DNA of 64,000 nt. It comes from Desulfocurvus vexinensis DSM 17965 (GTDB lineage Bacteria > Desulfobacterota > Desulfovibrionia > Desulfovibrionales > Desulfovibrionaceae). A program made the position numbers and the translations under genes. The notes under the pieces were generated by a model. That model was not told the DNA's origin. It saw only the letters and a program-made list of their open reading frames with translations, and searched no databases. Of the stretch, positions 1 to 8,306 are shown one piece after another. The stretch is from NCBI RefSeq assembly GCF_000519125.1, contig NZ_JAEX01000010.1, forward strand, positions 1 to 64,000, written 5' to 3'. The first letter of the stretch is position 1. Every line of letters begins with the position of its first letter.

Positions 1-12
1 GGGGGTGTGGGT

Positions 13-77
13 CCGGGAGAGGGGGGAGCGGGGGAATTTTGGCGCCAGAAAAATTCCCCCGCTCCCCCCTCTCCCGG
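13..77. terminator. Very strong hairpin, probable terminator of the photolyase operon
   Basis: Two 28-base arms (13-40 and 50-77) are perfect reverse complements around a 9-base loop. The arms end in A/T runs (AATTTT against AAAATT), so either strand ends its stem with several U. It lies 16 bases past the photolyase stop codon, which fits a Rho-independent, possibly bidirectional, terminator. What lies upstream of base 1 is not visible. Confidence 0.75.
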
Positions 78-92
78 TTTGCCCCTCGCCCT

Positions 93-1430
93 TCAGCCCC
101 CCCAGCGCCGGATGTACGCGGTCACGTCGAATTTGCGGCGGCAGCCGGAGTCGGTCATGGCGCGGATGGTGCCGGTGACGGGCCGTCGGCCCCAGGGCCG
201 GTCGTGCAGTCCGGCCACGGACCACAGGATGCCCGTGTAGCCGTTGGGGTCGCGGCCATCGAGCTGGTGGCGGTCGTTGAGGGCGATGGCCGTGGCCAGG
301 GCGCTTTCGGGGGTGGGCGACCATTCCAGGATCTTCTTGGCCCAGTACATGCGCAGGTAGCCGTGCATGGCGCCGCTGGCGCGCATCTGGTTCTGGGCGG
401 CGTTCCACAGGGGGTCGTGGGTGGCGGCGGCCTCGAAGGCCTCGGGGCTGTAGAGGTAAGGGCGCGGGTCGGCGCGGTGTTCGTCCAGGGTCCGGCGGGC
501 CCAGTCGGGCGCGGCGTCCAGGGTGTCGTAGTCCGGGCTGTGCAGGCAGAAGTTGTCGGCCAGCTCGCGGCGCACCACCAGTTCCTCCAGGAAGGCGGCC
601 TGGTTCTCGCCGCTGCCCGTGGCGGCCACGTCCAGGGCCGCGCGCTGGGGCGCGAGCTGCCCGAAGTGCAGGTAGGGCGACAGCCCGGAGGTGGCGCCCG
701 CGTTGGGGTCGTTGCGCTGGGCAGCGTAGCGCGCCAGGGTGTCGGCGGTGAACGCCCCCAGGGCCGCGCGGGCGGCGGCCTCGCCGGGCGGCGTGGCCAC
801 CGGGGGCACGCCGGGGTCCGCGCGCAGGGTGCGCCGCGCCCCGGCCCAGTCCGGCGCGGGCAGCTCCGGCGCGGGGGCCTGCTGCGGCGTCAGCGGGGGG
901 AATTCTTCCAGGAATTCCGGGAGCAGTTTGTGGATGCGTGGCCGAATCGTCCGCGCTGCGTATTCCTTTTTGTATGACGCAATACGACACGGAACGACGT
1001 TGTGTCCGTCAACTTCCAGCAGGGGCGCGTCCAGGGCCTGGGCCGCGCGGGCCTGCCAGTCGCGCTTGGCGCGCAGGGGGTCGAAGTCCGTGACCACCAC
1101 GCCCGCGCGCAGCCGGGCCGCCAGGCGCGGCACCTCGCGCCCCGGGTCGCCGTGCAGCAGCACCAGCGGGATGCCCCGCCCGGCCAGGGTCCGGGCCGTC
1201 TGCTCCAGGCCCCGGAGCATGAAATCGTACTGGCGCAGGGCCGCCCCGGCAAAGGCGGGCGCGAGGCAGAAGGCCGCCACCAGGGGCCGCGCCGCCCCGG
1301 CCAGCTCGCGGGCGTAGAGCAGGCCCCAGTTGTCGCTGGCGCGCTGTTCGCGGCTCATCCAATAGAGCACCGGGCCGCCGCCGTCCGGGGCGGCGCGCAG
1401 GGTGTGCACGCGCCGGGGGTTCACGGGCAT
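93..1430 (-). CDS. phr: Deoxyribodipyrimidine photolyase, class II
   Basis: Repairs UV-made cyclobutane pyrimidine dimers in DNA, using blue light and a reduced FAD cofactor. The 445-residue product has the class II opening, with YWMSREQRASDN at about residues 23-34, then the Rossmann-like antenna half and a C-terminal FAD-binding half containing QNQMRASGAMHGYLRMYWAKK and NDRHQLDGRDPNGYTGILWS-type segments typical of class II enzymes. Length matches the family. It is the last gene of a leftward three-gene run with the SDR gene 45 bases upstream, and it ends just before a strong hairpin. Class II enzymes are known in Deltaproteobacteria. The assignment is firm; only the co-expression with its neighbours is inferred. 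Confidence 0.95.
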   Translation of the reverse strand: MPVNPRRVHTLRAAPDGGGPVLYWMSREQRASDNWGLLYARELAGAARPLVAAFCLAPAFAGAALRQYDFMLRGLEQTARTLAGRGIPLVLLHGDPGREVPRLAARLRAGVVVTDFDPLRAKRDWQARAAQALDAPLLEVDGHNVVPCRIASYKKEYAARTIRPRIHKLLPEFLEEFPPLTPQQAPAPELPAPDWAGARRTLRADPGVPPVATPPGEAAARAALGAFTADTLARYAAQRNDPNAGATSGLSPYLHFGQLAPQRAALDVAATGSGENQAAFLEELVVRRELADNFCLHSPDYDTLDAAPDWARRTLDEHRADPRPYLYSPEAFEAAATHDPLWNAAQNQMRASGAMHGYLRMYWAKKILEWSPTPESALATAIALNDRHQLDGRDPNGYTGILWSVAGLHDRPWGRRPVTGTIRAMTDSGCRRKFDVTAYIRRWGG

Positions 1431-1475
1431 GGGTCGCCTCCTTGCCGGGCCCGAGGCCCGGGGCGGTTGCGCAGG

Positions 1476-3122
1476 TCAGGCCCCAGGGCCGGGGGTGCCC
1501 GGGGCGGGCGGGTCCTGGGGCTCGGGGGGGATCCGGCAGGCGCCCTGGTCCGGGCCCGGGCACGCGCCGCCCTGTCCGGGCAGGTGGCAGACCGGGGCCC
1601 GCCCCGGCACGGCCCGGGGCCCGTCGAGCACGGCGCAGGTGGTGCGGGCCGCCAGGGCCCGGGCCATGCCCTTGAACACCACGGCGTGGAACGGATACAC
1701 GGCCCACCAGTACAGCAGCCCGCCCACCCCGCGCGGCAGGAAGCGCGCGGTCATGGTCAGGTCCGTGTCGCCGCAGGGCAACTGGTCCAGGGTGAACTCC
1801 AGGAGCGCCTCGCCGGGCAGCTTCATCTCCGCCAGCAGCACCAGCCGCTCGGGGGCCTGCATGTCGAGCACGCGCCAGAAGTCCAGGGCGTCGCCCACGC
1901 TGATGCGCGTGGGGTGCCTGCGCCCGCGCCGCAGGCCCACCCCGCCCACGAGCTTGTCCAGCAGCCCGCGCAGCTGCCACAACAGATCGTACCCGTACCA
2001 GCCCGTGGCGCCGCCGATGGCCGTCACGCGGTCCCACAGTTCCTCGGGGCAGCCCGCCAGGCGGATGCGGTAGGCGTCCTGGAACACGGTGCCCCCCGCG
2101 TAGGGCGCGTCGCCGCTGGCGGTCCACTCCGGCACATGCAGCGGCCCGGCGTCGGACCAGCTCGTGTCCACCATGCTGTGCTGGATGCGGTCCAGGGCCA
2201 GGCGGATGGCCGTGCGGCAGTCGGTCAGCTCGCGGGGCATGATCTCGCGGATGGTGTGCTCCTTGCACACCACGCGGTTGCGCAACCCAAGGACCAGGGG
2301 CCGCGCCAGGGCCGTGGGGATGGGCGACACCAGCCCCAGCCACAGCGACGACAGCCGGGGCGTGAGCAGCGGCACGGGGATGATCAGCCGCCGGGGCAGC
2401 CCGGCCTCCTGCTGGTACATGCGGAACAGCCGCTCGTAGGTCTCGATGTACGGCCCGCCGATGTCGAAGGTCCGGCCCGTGGTCTCGGGGTGCTCCAGGC
2501 AGCCCGCCAGGTAGAAAAGCACGTCGCGGATGGCGATGGGCTGCGATTCGGTGCGCACCCAGCGCGGGGTGAGCATCACGGGCAGCCGGTCCACGATGTA
2601 GCGCATGATCTCGAAGGACGCGCTGCCCGAGCCGATGATGATGCCCGCGCGCAGCACCGTGGCAGGCACCGGGCCGCCCGAGAGGATCGCGCCCACCTCG
2701 GCCCGCGAGCGCAGGTGCTTGCTCAGGTGCGGGTCGTCAGGCACCAGCCCGCCCAGGTAGACGAGCCGCTCCACCCCGGCGGCGGCGGCGGCCAGGGCGG
2801 TGCACCGGGCGGCCCGGCGGTCCTTCTCGGCGTAGTCCCCGGCCTCGGTTTCCATGGAGTGCACCAGGTAGTAGACCACCCGGCAGCCCGCCAGGGCCCG
2901 CTCCAGGGAGGCCTGGTCCAGGGCGTCGGCCTCGGCCAGCTCGCAGCGCGGGTGCCCGGCGAAGGCCCGGCAGCGCAGCTTGTGGGCCGAGCGGCCCACG
3001 GCGCGCACCCGCCAGCCCGCCTCCAGCAGCACGGGCACCAGCCGCCCGCCCACGTAGCCCGTGGCGCCCAGCACGCAGACGGTGGTCCGCCCGCGCGCCC
3101 CGGAGTCCTGCGGCTCAGACAT
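1476..3122 (-). CDS. SDR-family NAD(P)-binding protein with C-terminal DUF2867 domain
   Basis: The 548-residue protein starts with an atypical-SDR Rossmann fold: the nucleotide-binding motif GATGYVGGRLVP is at about residues 20-31, and YYLVHSME follows at about 87. The first ~330 residues resemble nucleoside-diphosphate-sugar epimerase-like proteins. The last ~170 residues (RLAGCPEELWDRVTAIGG onward) match the DUF2867 pattern that follows this fold in many bacteria. The substrate is unknown. The start codon overlaps the stop of the upstream DUF523/DUF1722 gene by 8 bases, so translation is probably coupled. In other bacteria, homologues sit beside photolyase and ybgA-like genes, often under light-responsive regulators. 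A role in light or oxidative stress is inferred from that context. Confidence 0.85.
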   Translation of the reverse strand: MSEPQDSGARGRTTVCVLGATGYVGGRLVPVLLEAGWRVRAVGRSAHKLRCRAFAGHPRCELAEADALDQASLERALAGCRVVYYLVHSMETEAGDYAEKDRRAARCTALAAAAAGVERLVYLGGLVPDDPHLSKHLRSRAEVGAILSGGPVPATVLRAGIIIGSGSASFEIMRYIVDRLPVMLTPRWVRTESQPIAIRDVLFYLAGCLEHPETTGRTFDIGGPYIETYERLFRMYQQEAGLPRRLIIPVPLLTPRLSSLWLGLVSPIPTALARPLVLGLRNRVVCKEHTIREIMPRELTDCRTAIRLALDRIQHSMVDTSWSDAGPLHVPEWTASGDAPYAGGTVFQDAYRIRLAGCPEELWDRVTAIGGATGWYGYDLLWQLRGLLDKLVGGVGLRRGRRHPTRISVGDALDFWRVLDMQAPERLVLLAEMKLPGEALLEFTLDQLPCGDTDLTMTARFLPRGVGGLLYWWAVYPFHAVVFKGMARALAARTTCAVLDGPRAVPGRAPVCHLPGQGGACPGPDQGACRIPPEPQDPPAPGTPGPGA

Positions 3123-4071
3123 GGTTCCTCAGCATCAGCTCGGCGGGGTACGGGTGCAGGTAGACCTGCGCGGCCAGATAGGTCTGCCCGTACTTGCGCA
3201 CATAGTGGTTGAGCAACGTCACCGGCACCACCAGCGGCACCAGCCCCGCGCGGTACTGCCCGATGAGCTCCGTCAGCTCCTGGCGCTCGTCGGCGCTGAG
3301 CACGCGCTTGAAGTAGCCCTGCACATGGGAGAGCACGTTGGTGTGCTTGCGCGTGGTCGGCAGGAAGGACAGGGCCTTGCGCAGCAGGGGGAAATAGCGC
3401 CCGGCCAGGGCTTCGGCCCCGGGCCCGCCCGCCCCGGCCACCAGCCGCCCCAGCTCGCGGTACAGCTCCACGCTGTGGGCCATGAGCAGCAGCTTGTGGC
3501 GGGTGTGGAAGTCCACCAGCGCCCCGGGCGTGGCGCCCCCGGCCATGGCCTGGCGCCAGCGCATCAGGGTGAACACGCGGGTGATGAAATTCTCGCGGAT
3601 GGCCGGGTCGCGCAGGCGCCCGTCGTCCTCGAAGGGCAGGTCGGGAAAGCGGGCCATGACCATGCCCGCCCACAGGCCCGCGCCGTCGTGGCGCGGGGGG
3701 CCGCCGTCCTCGCGGTAGACCTTGACCCGGCTCATGCCGCTGGAGGGCGACCCGTAGCGGAACACATAGCCGCACAACCCCTCGCCCGCCAGGGCCTCCA
3801 GGCGCTCCTGGCCCCAGGCGCGCATCTGCGCGGTGAAATCCGTGCCCGAGGCGCGGCCCACCAGCCGGGGCGCCGCCGGATCGCCCACCAGGCGCACGGC
3901 CTCGCGCGGCACGGGCATGCCGCATTCCACCTCCGGGCACACCGGCACCCAGTCCACGAATTGCCCCAGCCCGTCGCGCAGGGTGCGGTCGAGCTTGTGC
4001 GTGCCGTCGTAGCGCACGGCGTCGCCCAAAAGGCACCGCGCGATGCCCAGGCGGATGCGTCCTTCGTCCAT
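3115..4071 (-). CDS. DUF523 and DUF1722 (YbgA-type) fusion protein
   Basis: The product has 318 residues from the ATG at 4069-4071. The first half is DUF523-like: CLLGDAVRYDGTHK at about 12-25, VCPEVECGMPVPRE at about 43-56, and the conserved YRFGSPSSGMSRVKVY-type Cys/Gly-Ser region near 105-120. The second half, from about residue 190, is DUF1722/YbgA-like (LVDFHTRHKLLLMAHS, then an all-helical tail with HPYPAELMLRNHV at the end). The frame stays open far upstream, but this ATG fits the family start. Function is unknown. In E. coli, ybgA is also adjacent to phr, and that linkage is kept here. It is the first gene of the operon and overlaps the SDR gene by 8 bases. Confidence 0.87.
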   Translation of the reverse strand: MDEGRIRLGIARCLLGDAVRYDGTHKLDRTLRDGLGQFVDWVPVCPEVECGMPVPREAVRLVGDPAAPRLVGRASGTDFTAQMRAWGQERLEALAGEGLCGYVFRYGSPSSGMSRVKVYREDGGPPRHDGAGLWAGMVMARFPDLPFEDDGRLRDPAIRENFITRVFTLMRWRQAMAGGATPGALVDFHTRHKLLLMAHSVELYRELGRLVAGAGGPGAEALAGRYFPLLRKALSFLPTTRKHTNVLSHVQGYFKRVLSADERQELTELIGQYRAGLVPLVVPVTLLNHYVRKYGQTYLAAQVYLHPYPAELMLRNHV

Positions 4072-4165
4072 GCCATTCCCTCCCGCGCCCGGAGCGGGCG
4101 CCTGGCCCAAGCCTAGCACAGGACGCCGCCGCCGCGCCACCACCGTGTGCCCCACGCTTGCGCGG

Positions 4166-4218
4166 CCAAAAACGCGCGAACCCCGCGCGGGCCGGGAGTA
4201 CCAGCCGCGCGCGGGGTT
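4166..4218 (-). terminator. Probable terminator of the OsmC/aldolase operon
   Basis: Arms AACCCCGCGCG (4179-4189) and CGCGCGGGGTT (4208-4218) are perfect complements. Reading leftward, the stem is followed within about ten bases by a run of five T (plus-strand AAAAA near 4168-4172). It lies between the OsmC stop and the next leftward start, where a terminator is expected. Confidence 0.5.
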
Positions 4219-4253
4219 GCGCCGCCCCGCAGGGCGGCACGGTGCCGCAGGCC

Positions 4254-4658
4254 CTACCCGGCCACGCGCACCGAGAACGCGGGCGGGTCCAGGATATGCT
4301 TCTTCACCGTGCACAGCTCCACGGCGCGCACCAGCGCGTCGCGGTACTTGTCGGGAAAGCCCGCAGGCAGGGTCAGGGCGAAGTCCATGGCCCGCACGTG
4401 GAAGCCCTTGTCGGCGAAGGTGCAGCTCACCGTCAGCCCCAGGCCCTCGGTGGACAGGGAGCGGCTCTGGCAGAAGCGCAGGGCGTAAAGCCCCGCGCAG
4501 GTGGCCAGCGAAGCCAGGAACAGGTCGAAGGGCGAAGGCGCCGCGCCCTGCCCGCCGTCCTCCACGGACTGATCCGTGGCGATGGCCCGGCCCTGCATGT
4601 GCGCCGTCACGGCCAGCCCGCCGGTGTACTCGATGTCGATGCTGCGCGTCGTGCCCAT
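4254..4658 (-). CDS. OsmC-family peroxide/thiol protein
   Basis: This 134-residue protein is of the OsmC/Ohr/YhfA superfamily, which reduces organic peroxides by a pair of cysteines or serves related thiol chemistry. The start is the ATG at 4656-4658. PSPFDLFLASLATCAGLYALRF at about 41-62 is the family's central helix, with one conserved Cys at about 54. The second conserved Cys lies in ELCTVKKHILDPP at about 115-127. The acidic-Gly loop EDGGQGAAPSP also fits. It closely resembles the YhfA/OsmC subgroup rather than Ohr. Only 14 bases separate it from the aldolase gene upstream, so they form one leftward operon. The substrate is not predictable. Confidence 0.85.
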   Translation of the reverse strand: MGTTRSIDIEYTGGLAVTAHMQGRAIATDQSVEDGGQGAAPSPFDLFLASLATCAGLYALRFCQSRSLSTEGLGLTVSCTFADKGFHVRAMDFALTLPAGFPDKYRDALVRAVELCTVKKHILDPPAFSVRVAG

Positions 4659-4672
4659 GGGTGCCTCCGGGG

Positions 4673-5440
4673 TCAGGGGTTGGGGTCGCCGTGGACCAGG
4701 GCGCACATCTCGGCCAGGGCGACCAGCGGCTCCTTGTGCTGGAAGATGCTGCGCCCGAGCACCGCCCCGGCGGCCCCGGCCCCCAGGCCGTCGGCCACCG
4801 CGCGCTTGAAGCCCTCCCAGTTGGACTGCCCGGGCCCGCCCGCCAGCAGCACCGGCACCGGGCAGGCCGCCACGGCCTGGGAAAACCGCTGCGCATCGCC
4901 CGAATACGGCGCGCAGACGATGTCCGCCCCCAGCTCGCCGCCCAGGCGGATGCAATGCCCGATGAGCGAGGGGTCCAGCTCGTTGACGATCTGCCCGCCG
5001 CGCGCGTAGATCACGGCCATGACCGGGATGCCCAGCCCGTGGGCCTCGTCGGTGACCATGCCGAAGTCCGTGAGCATCCGGTCTTCCAGGTCGTTGCCGA
5101 TGTTCACGTGCACCGACACCGCGTCGGCCCCCAGGCGCAACGCCTCGGACAGCGAGCAGACCAGGCTCTGGTTGTACGTCGGCACCCCGTGCCTGGTGCC
5201 CGCCGAAAGCTGGATCACCACGCGCTTGCCCAGGTCGATGGACGACACGCTGGCCCGGGCCAGGCCCTTGTTGAGCACCACCCCCTGCACGGGCAGCTGC
5301 GCGATGCCCGCCAGCAGCGCGGGAAACTCCGCGAGCCCGCTGATCATGCCCTCGCTGGCCCCGTGGTCCAGGGCCAGGATCAGGGATTTCGCGCTCCTGG
5401 GGTCGAACAGGCGGCCAAGCCGCCGCATGGTTCCGATCAT
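4673..5440 (-). CDS. DhnA-family class I aldolase homologue (ADH synthase / archaeal FBP-aldolase type) lacking the Schiff-base lysine
   Basis: The 255-residue TIM-barrel protein aligns along its length with 2-amino-3,7-dideoxy-threo-hept-6-ulosonate synthase and archaeal-type fructose-bisphosphate aldolase. Family marks seen: LALDHG at 22-27, VIYARGG at 143-149 (the Tyr of the MYPRG motif kept), AGGPGQSNWEGF near 203, and GAAGAVLGRSIFQH toward the C-terminus. The lysine that forms the Schiff base sits in the family motif DIVKxxYxGD; here that segment is DIVCAPYSGD (173-182), with Cys176 in place of Lys. Either the enzyme uses another residue, or it has a different or lost activity. The start is the ATG at 5438-5440. 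It is the first gene before OsmC. The fold is certain, the reaction is not. Confidence 0.8.
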   Translation of the reverse strand: MIGTMRRLGRLFDPRSAKSLILALDHGASEGMISGLAEFPALLAGIAQLPVQGVVLNKGLARASVSSIDLGKRVVIQLSAGTRHGVPTYNQSLVCSLSEALRLGADAVSVHVNIGNDLEDRMLTDFGMVTDEAHGLGIPVMAVIYARGGQIVNELDPSLIGHCIRLGGELGADIVCAPYSGDAQRFSQAVAACPVPVLLAGGPGQSNWEGFKRAVADGLGAGAAGAVLGRSIFQHKEPLVALAEMCALVHGDPNP

Positions 5441-5617
5441 GGCCGGTCCTTGCTGGTTGTATGTCGTGGCGAAACGCCGGATGGCGCAGGCGTACCCGCC
5501 ATGATGCCCGGAAACGCCCCGCCAGGCAAGCCGCGCAACCCGCCCTTGCCCCCCGCGCCCGGGCGGGCTATGCACCGCCCAGGGCGCCAGCCCCGCAACC
5601 CGCACCCCGGAGCCCCC

Positions 5618-6814
5618 GTGTTCGATTTCCACCGCAAAAGTTTCGTCTTCGTCACCTGCGCCAGCGGCGTGGAACCCATGCTGGAGCGCGAAATCCGCGC
5701 CCTGGGCCTGCGCCCCGAGGCCACGCGCCCCCTGGGCGTGGCCCTGCGCGCCAGCCTGGACGACTGCCTGCGCCTGAACCTGCACCTGCGCACCGCCCAC
5801 CGCGTACTGTGGGAAGTGCTGCGCACCAAGGCCGAAAACGCCGACCAACTCTACGCCGCCCTGGCCGAAGTGCCCTGGGAGCAGGCCATCCCCGCCGACG
5901 GGCACCTCACCGTGGTCTCCAGCGTGGACAACCCCTCCATCCGCGACGCGCGCTTCGCCAACCTGCGCGTCAAGGACGCCGTGGTGGACCGCATGGTCGC
6001 CGCCGTGGGCCGACGCCCCGACTCCGGGCCCGAGCGCACCGGCAGCGTGCTTTCCCTGCACTGGCAAGGCCGCTCCGTGTCCCTGAGCCTGGACACCAGC
6101 GGCGAGCCCCTCTCCAACCGCGGCTACCGCACCATGCCCCACAGCGCGCCCATGCGCGAAACCCTGGCCGCCGCCTGCCTGCTGGCCGCAGGCTTCAACG
6201 GCCTGGGCAACATGGTCAACCCCATGTGCGGCAGCGGCACCCTGGCCCTGGAAGCCGCCCTGATGGCCACGGGCACCGCCCCGGGCCTGCTGCGCGAGCA
6301 CTTCGCCTTCCAGCACCTGCCCGCCTTCGACCCCGCGCGCTGGCAGGCCCTGCGCGACGAGGCCCGCTCCCGCGCCCGGCCCACCACCCGGGGCCGCATC
6401 ATCGCCACCGACCACGACCCCCAGGCCATCGCCGCCGCCCGGCACAACGCCGCCGCCGCAGGCCTGGACAGCCTCGTGGAACTGGACACCTGCGACTTCC
6501 AGGACACCACCGTGCCCGAACCCCAGCGCCGCGCCGTGAACCTCATCGCCGTGAACCCCGAATACGGCCTGCGCCTGGGCGACGAGGCCGCCCTGGAACC
6601 CGTGCACGCCGCCCTGGGCGACTTCCTCAAGCAGCGCTGCCAGGGCTACGTCGGCGCGGTGTTCACCGGCAACCCCCGCCTGGCCGCGAAAATCGGCCTG
6701 CGCACCCGCGCCCGCCTGCCGCTCATGAACGGCCCCATCGAATGCCGCCTGCTGCTCTACGACCTCTACGCGGGCAGCCGCAAAACCAAGGACGACACCC
6801 CCGGCGAGGACTGA
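5618..6814 (+). CDS. THUMP-type class I SAM-dependent RNA methyltransferase (RlmL N-terminal-like)
   Basis: This 398-residue protein resembles the N-terminal methyltransferase of RlmL, which makes N2-methylguanine in 23S rRNA. It has an N-terminal ferredoxin-like/THUMP part (FVFVTCASGVEPMLEREIRA near the start), the SLDTSGEPLSNRGYR segment, then the MTase motifs: MVNPMCGSGTLALEAA (motif I) and ATDHDPQAIAAARHNA (motif II). The catalytic-loop motif is VNPEYGLRLG, where most relatives have NPPYG. I chose the GTG at 5618 because GGAG lies five bases before it. An in-frame ATG at 5570 would add 16 residues and has no clear ribosome site. It is divergent from the aldolase gene. The exact base methylated is inferred from family. 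Confidence 0.85.
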   Translation: MFDFHRKSFVFVTCASGVEPMLEREIRALGLRPEATRPLGVALRASLDDCLRLNLHLRTAHRVLWEVLRTKAENADQLYAALAEVPWEQAIPADGHLTVVSSVDNPSIRDARFANLRVKDAVVDRMVAAVGRRPDSGPERTGSVLSLHWQGRSVSLSLDTSGEPLSNRGYRTMPHSAPMRETLAAACLLAAGFNGLGNMVNPMCGSGTLALEAALMATGTAPGLLREHFAFQHLPAFDPARWQALRDEARSRARPTTRGRIIATDHDPQAIAAARHNAAAAGLDSLVELDTCDFQDTTVPEPQRRAVNLIAVNPEYGLRLGDEAALEPVHAALGDFLKQRCQGYVGAVFTGNPRLAAKIGLRTRARLPLMNGPIECRLLLYDLYAGSRKTKDDTPGED

Positions 6815-6853
6815 CGCGCCGCCGAGGCGCCGCCCCCATCCTTGAGGGGAAAA

Positions 6854-7200
6854 GCCAGGGGGCGCTGCCCCCTGGACCCCCGCAAGGGGCCAAGGGCCCC
6901 TTGACCCCGTACGCCCGGGGCCGCCACGCGGCGAAGCGCCGCATGACGGCCCCGGGGAAGCGCGCTTCAGGTTTTTTGATGCCTCTTTCCCCGTCCTGCC
7001 TTGCTCCCAAGGCCGTGTGCCCCTTCACGCGATAGAACCTGAACGCCGGACGCGTCCCGCCCCGGGCCTGCGCGGCGTTTCGCCGTGCGGGCCCGGGGCG
7101 GCGGGCGGGGTCAAGGGGGCGTTGCCCCCTTGCAGGGGGGGCGGGGGGACAGCGTCCCCCCGGGCCTGCGGCCCTGCCGGGGTCCGGGGCGGCGCTACAG
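6854..7200. repeat. Dispersed palindromic repeat, copy A
   Basis: This fills the 380-base gap between the methyltransferase and tunR and has no gene of its own. Its core (about 6901-7113) is nearly identical to 10554-10780, for example the stretch CACGCGATAGAACCTGAACG in both. The core starts TTGACCCCG and ends CGGGGTCAA, with inverted ends of about 45 bases rich in CGGCGAAGCGCCG. Outside the core lie GC hairpins: the left flank type (AAGGGGCCAAGGGCCCC) matches the reverse complement of the right flank of copy B, and the right flank type (GGGGGCGTTGCCCCC) matches the reverse complement of the left flank of copy B. It ends at the tunR stop codon. Confidence 0.85.
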
Positions 7201-8277
7201 GGCGCCGAGCACCACGGCCATGGCCTTGAAGCGGAACTGGACCAGATCGCCGGGGGCCAGGGGCGCCTCGCGCAGGGCGGCGGTGCCGACCAGGGCGCAC
7301 AGGCGCGCGCCGTCGGCGGCCTCGCCGGTGACCTCGGCCACGACCTCCGTGGCGCGCACGGCGCTGACCACTGCGGCCAGGGCGTTGCGCGCGCAGCTCC
7401 GGGCCCCGTCGGCCTGCACCACCTCCACCAGCGGGGCCTTGACGGTGGCCATGACCGGCACCCCGGGCTCCAGGCCCAGGTTGCGCGCGCTTTCGGCGGT
7501 GATGATGGAATACAGGGGCGTGCCCGAGTAGGTGCGCAGGGCGATTTCGGCCATGACGGCGTCGCGGGTGACGCGCTCCACGCGGCAGGGGAAGCTGTTG
7601 CGCGCGCTGGTGCGCAGGGGCTGGTCGTCGGGGGCCAGGCGGCGCACGATGTGCCGCGCGTCCTCGCTGGAGTAGGCCTGATAGACGGCGGTCAGGTCTG
7701 CCGACGACTGGCCGAGCACGTCGCGGACCACGGCCAGGGGCACCCCGCTGCGCAACAGCTCCACGGCACGCGAGGCGCGCAGCACGCGCGGGGCGCACAG
7801 CTCGCGGGGCAGGCCGCAGGCCTCGGCCCGGGCGTAGAACACCCGGCGCACGTAGCCGGGGTCCACGGCAAAGGCGCTCCCGGCCAGGCCCGCGCCCATG
7901 GGCCCGTCGCGGAAGGCGGCCAGCTCGCGGCACAGCAGGCGCGGCAGGGGCACCACGCGCCGGGCGCCGCCCGCGCCCAGGGTGGCGCTGGCCCCGTCAA
8001 GGTCCAGGTCGGCGCGGTCGTCCAGGCCGGTGGCCTCGCCCAGGCGGGCCCCGGTGTAGCGCAGCACCAGGAAGAGCAGCAGCAGGCGCAGGCGCGCCCG
8101 GCGGGCCTGCGCGCCGCGCCCGGCCTCGGCCCAGGCGCGGAAGGCGGCCTCCAGGCGCGCCAGTTGCCCGGCGTCCAGGTGGCGCACCCCGGGGGGCACG
8201 GTGAATATCCGGCTGGGGTCCAGGCGCCCGGGGGCTCGTTCCGCCCCGTTTCCGGCCCGTGCCGTTTCCTCCGTCAT
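7195..8277 (-). CDS. tunR: TunR-type molybdate/tungstate-responsive regulator (integrase fold plus MOP/TOBE domains)
   Basis: This 360-residue protein carries the fold of a tyrosine recombinase in residues ~20-205 and two MOP/TOBE-like oxyanion-binding units in residues ~220-360. TunR proteins of this build are known from sulfate reducers as transcription regulators of molybdate and tungstate uptake. The recombinase motif set is incomplete: the first Arg is kept in RYTGARLGEATGL and a Tyr in LTAVYQAY, but the HxLRH box reads PRVLRAS and the LGH box reads LGQ, so it should not cut DNA. Start ATG follows GGAGG with eight bases between. It is divergent from modABC, with a clear inverted repeat in the spacer. 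The stop codon abuts the dispersed repeat. Confidence 0.85.
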   Translation of the reverse strand: MTEETARAGNGAERAPGRLDPSRIFTVPPGVRHLDAGQLARLEAAFRAWAEAGRGAQARRARLRLLLLFLVLRYTGARLGEATGLDDRADLDLDGASATLGAGGARRVVPLPRLLCRELAAFRDGPMGAGLAGSAFAVDPGYVRRVFYARAEACGLPRELCAPRVLRASRAVELLRSGVPLAVVRDVLGQSSADLTAVYQAYSSEDARHIVRRLAPDDQPLRTSARNSFPCRVERVTRDAVMAEIALRTYSGTPLYSIITAESARNLGLEPGVPVMATVKAPLVEVVQADGARSCARNALAAVVSAVRATEVVAEVTGEAADGARLCALVGTAALREAPLAPGDLVQFRFKAMAVVLGAL

Positions 8278-8306
8278 CGCCGTTTCCTCCCTGCGGGGCC
8301 GGGGCC

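Noticed and set aside
7195-8277. Active phage-type integrase next to repeats
   Set aside because: The MOP/TOBE domains, the loss of catalytic histidines and the modABC context fit TunR rather than a mobile-element recombinase.
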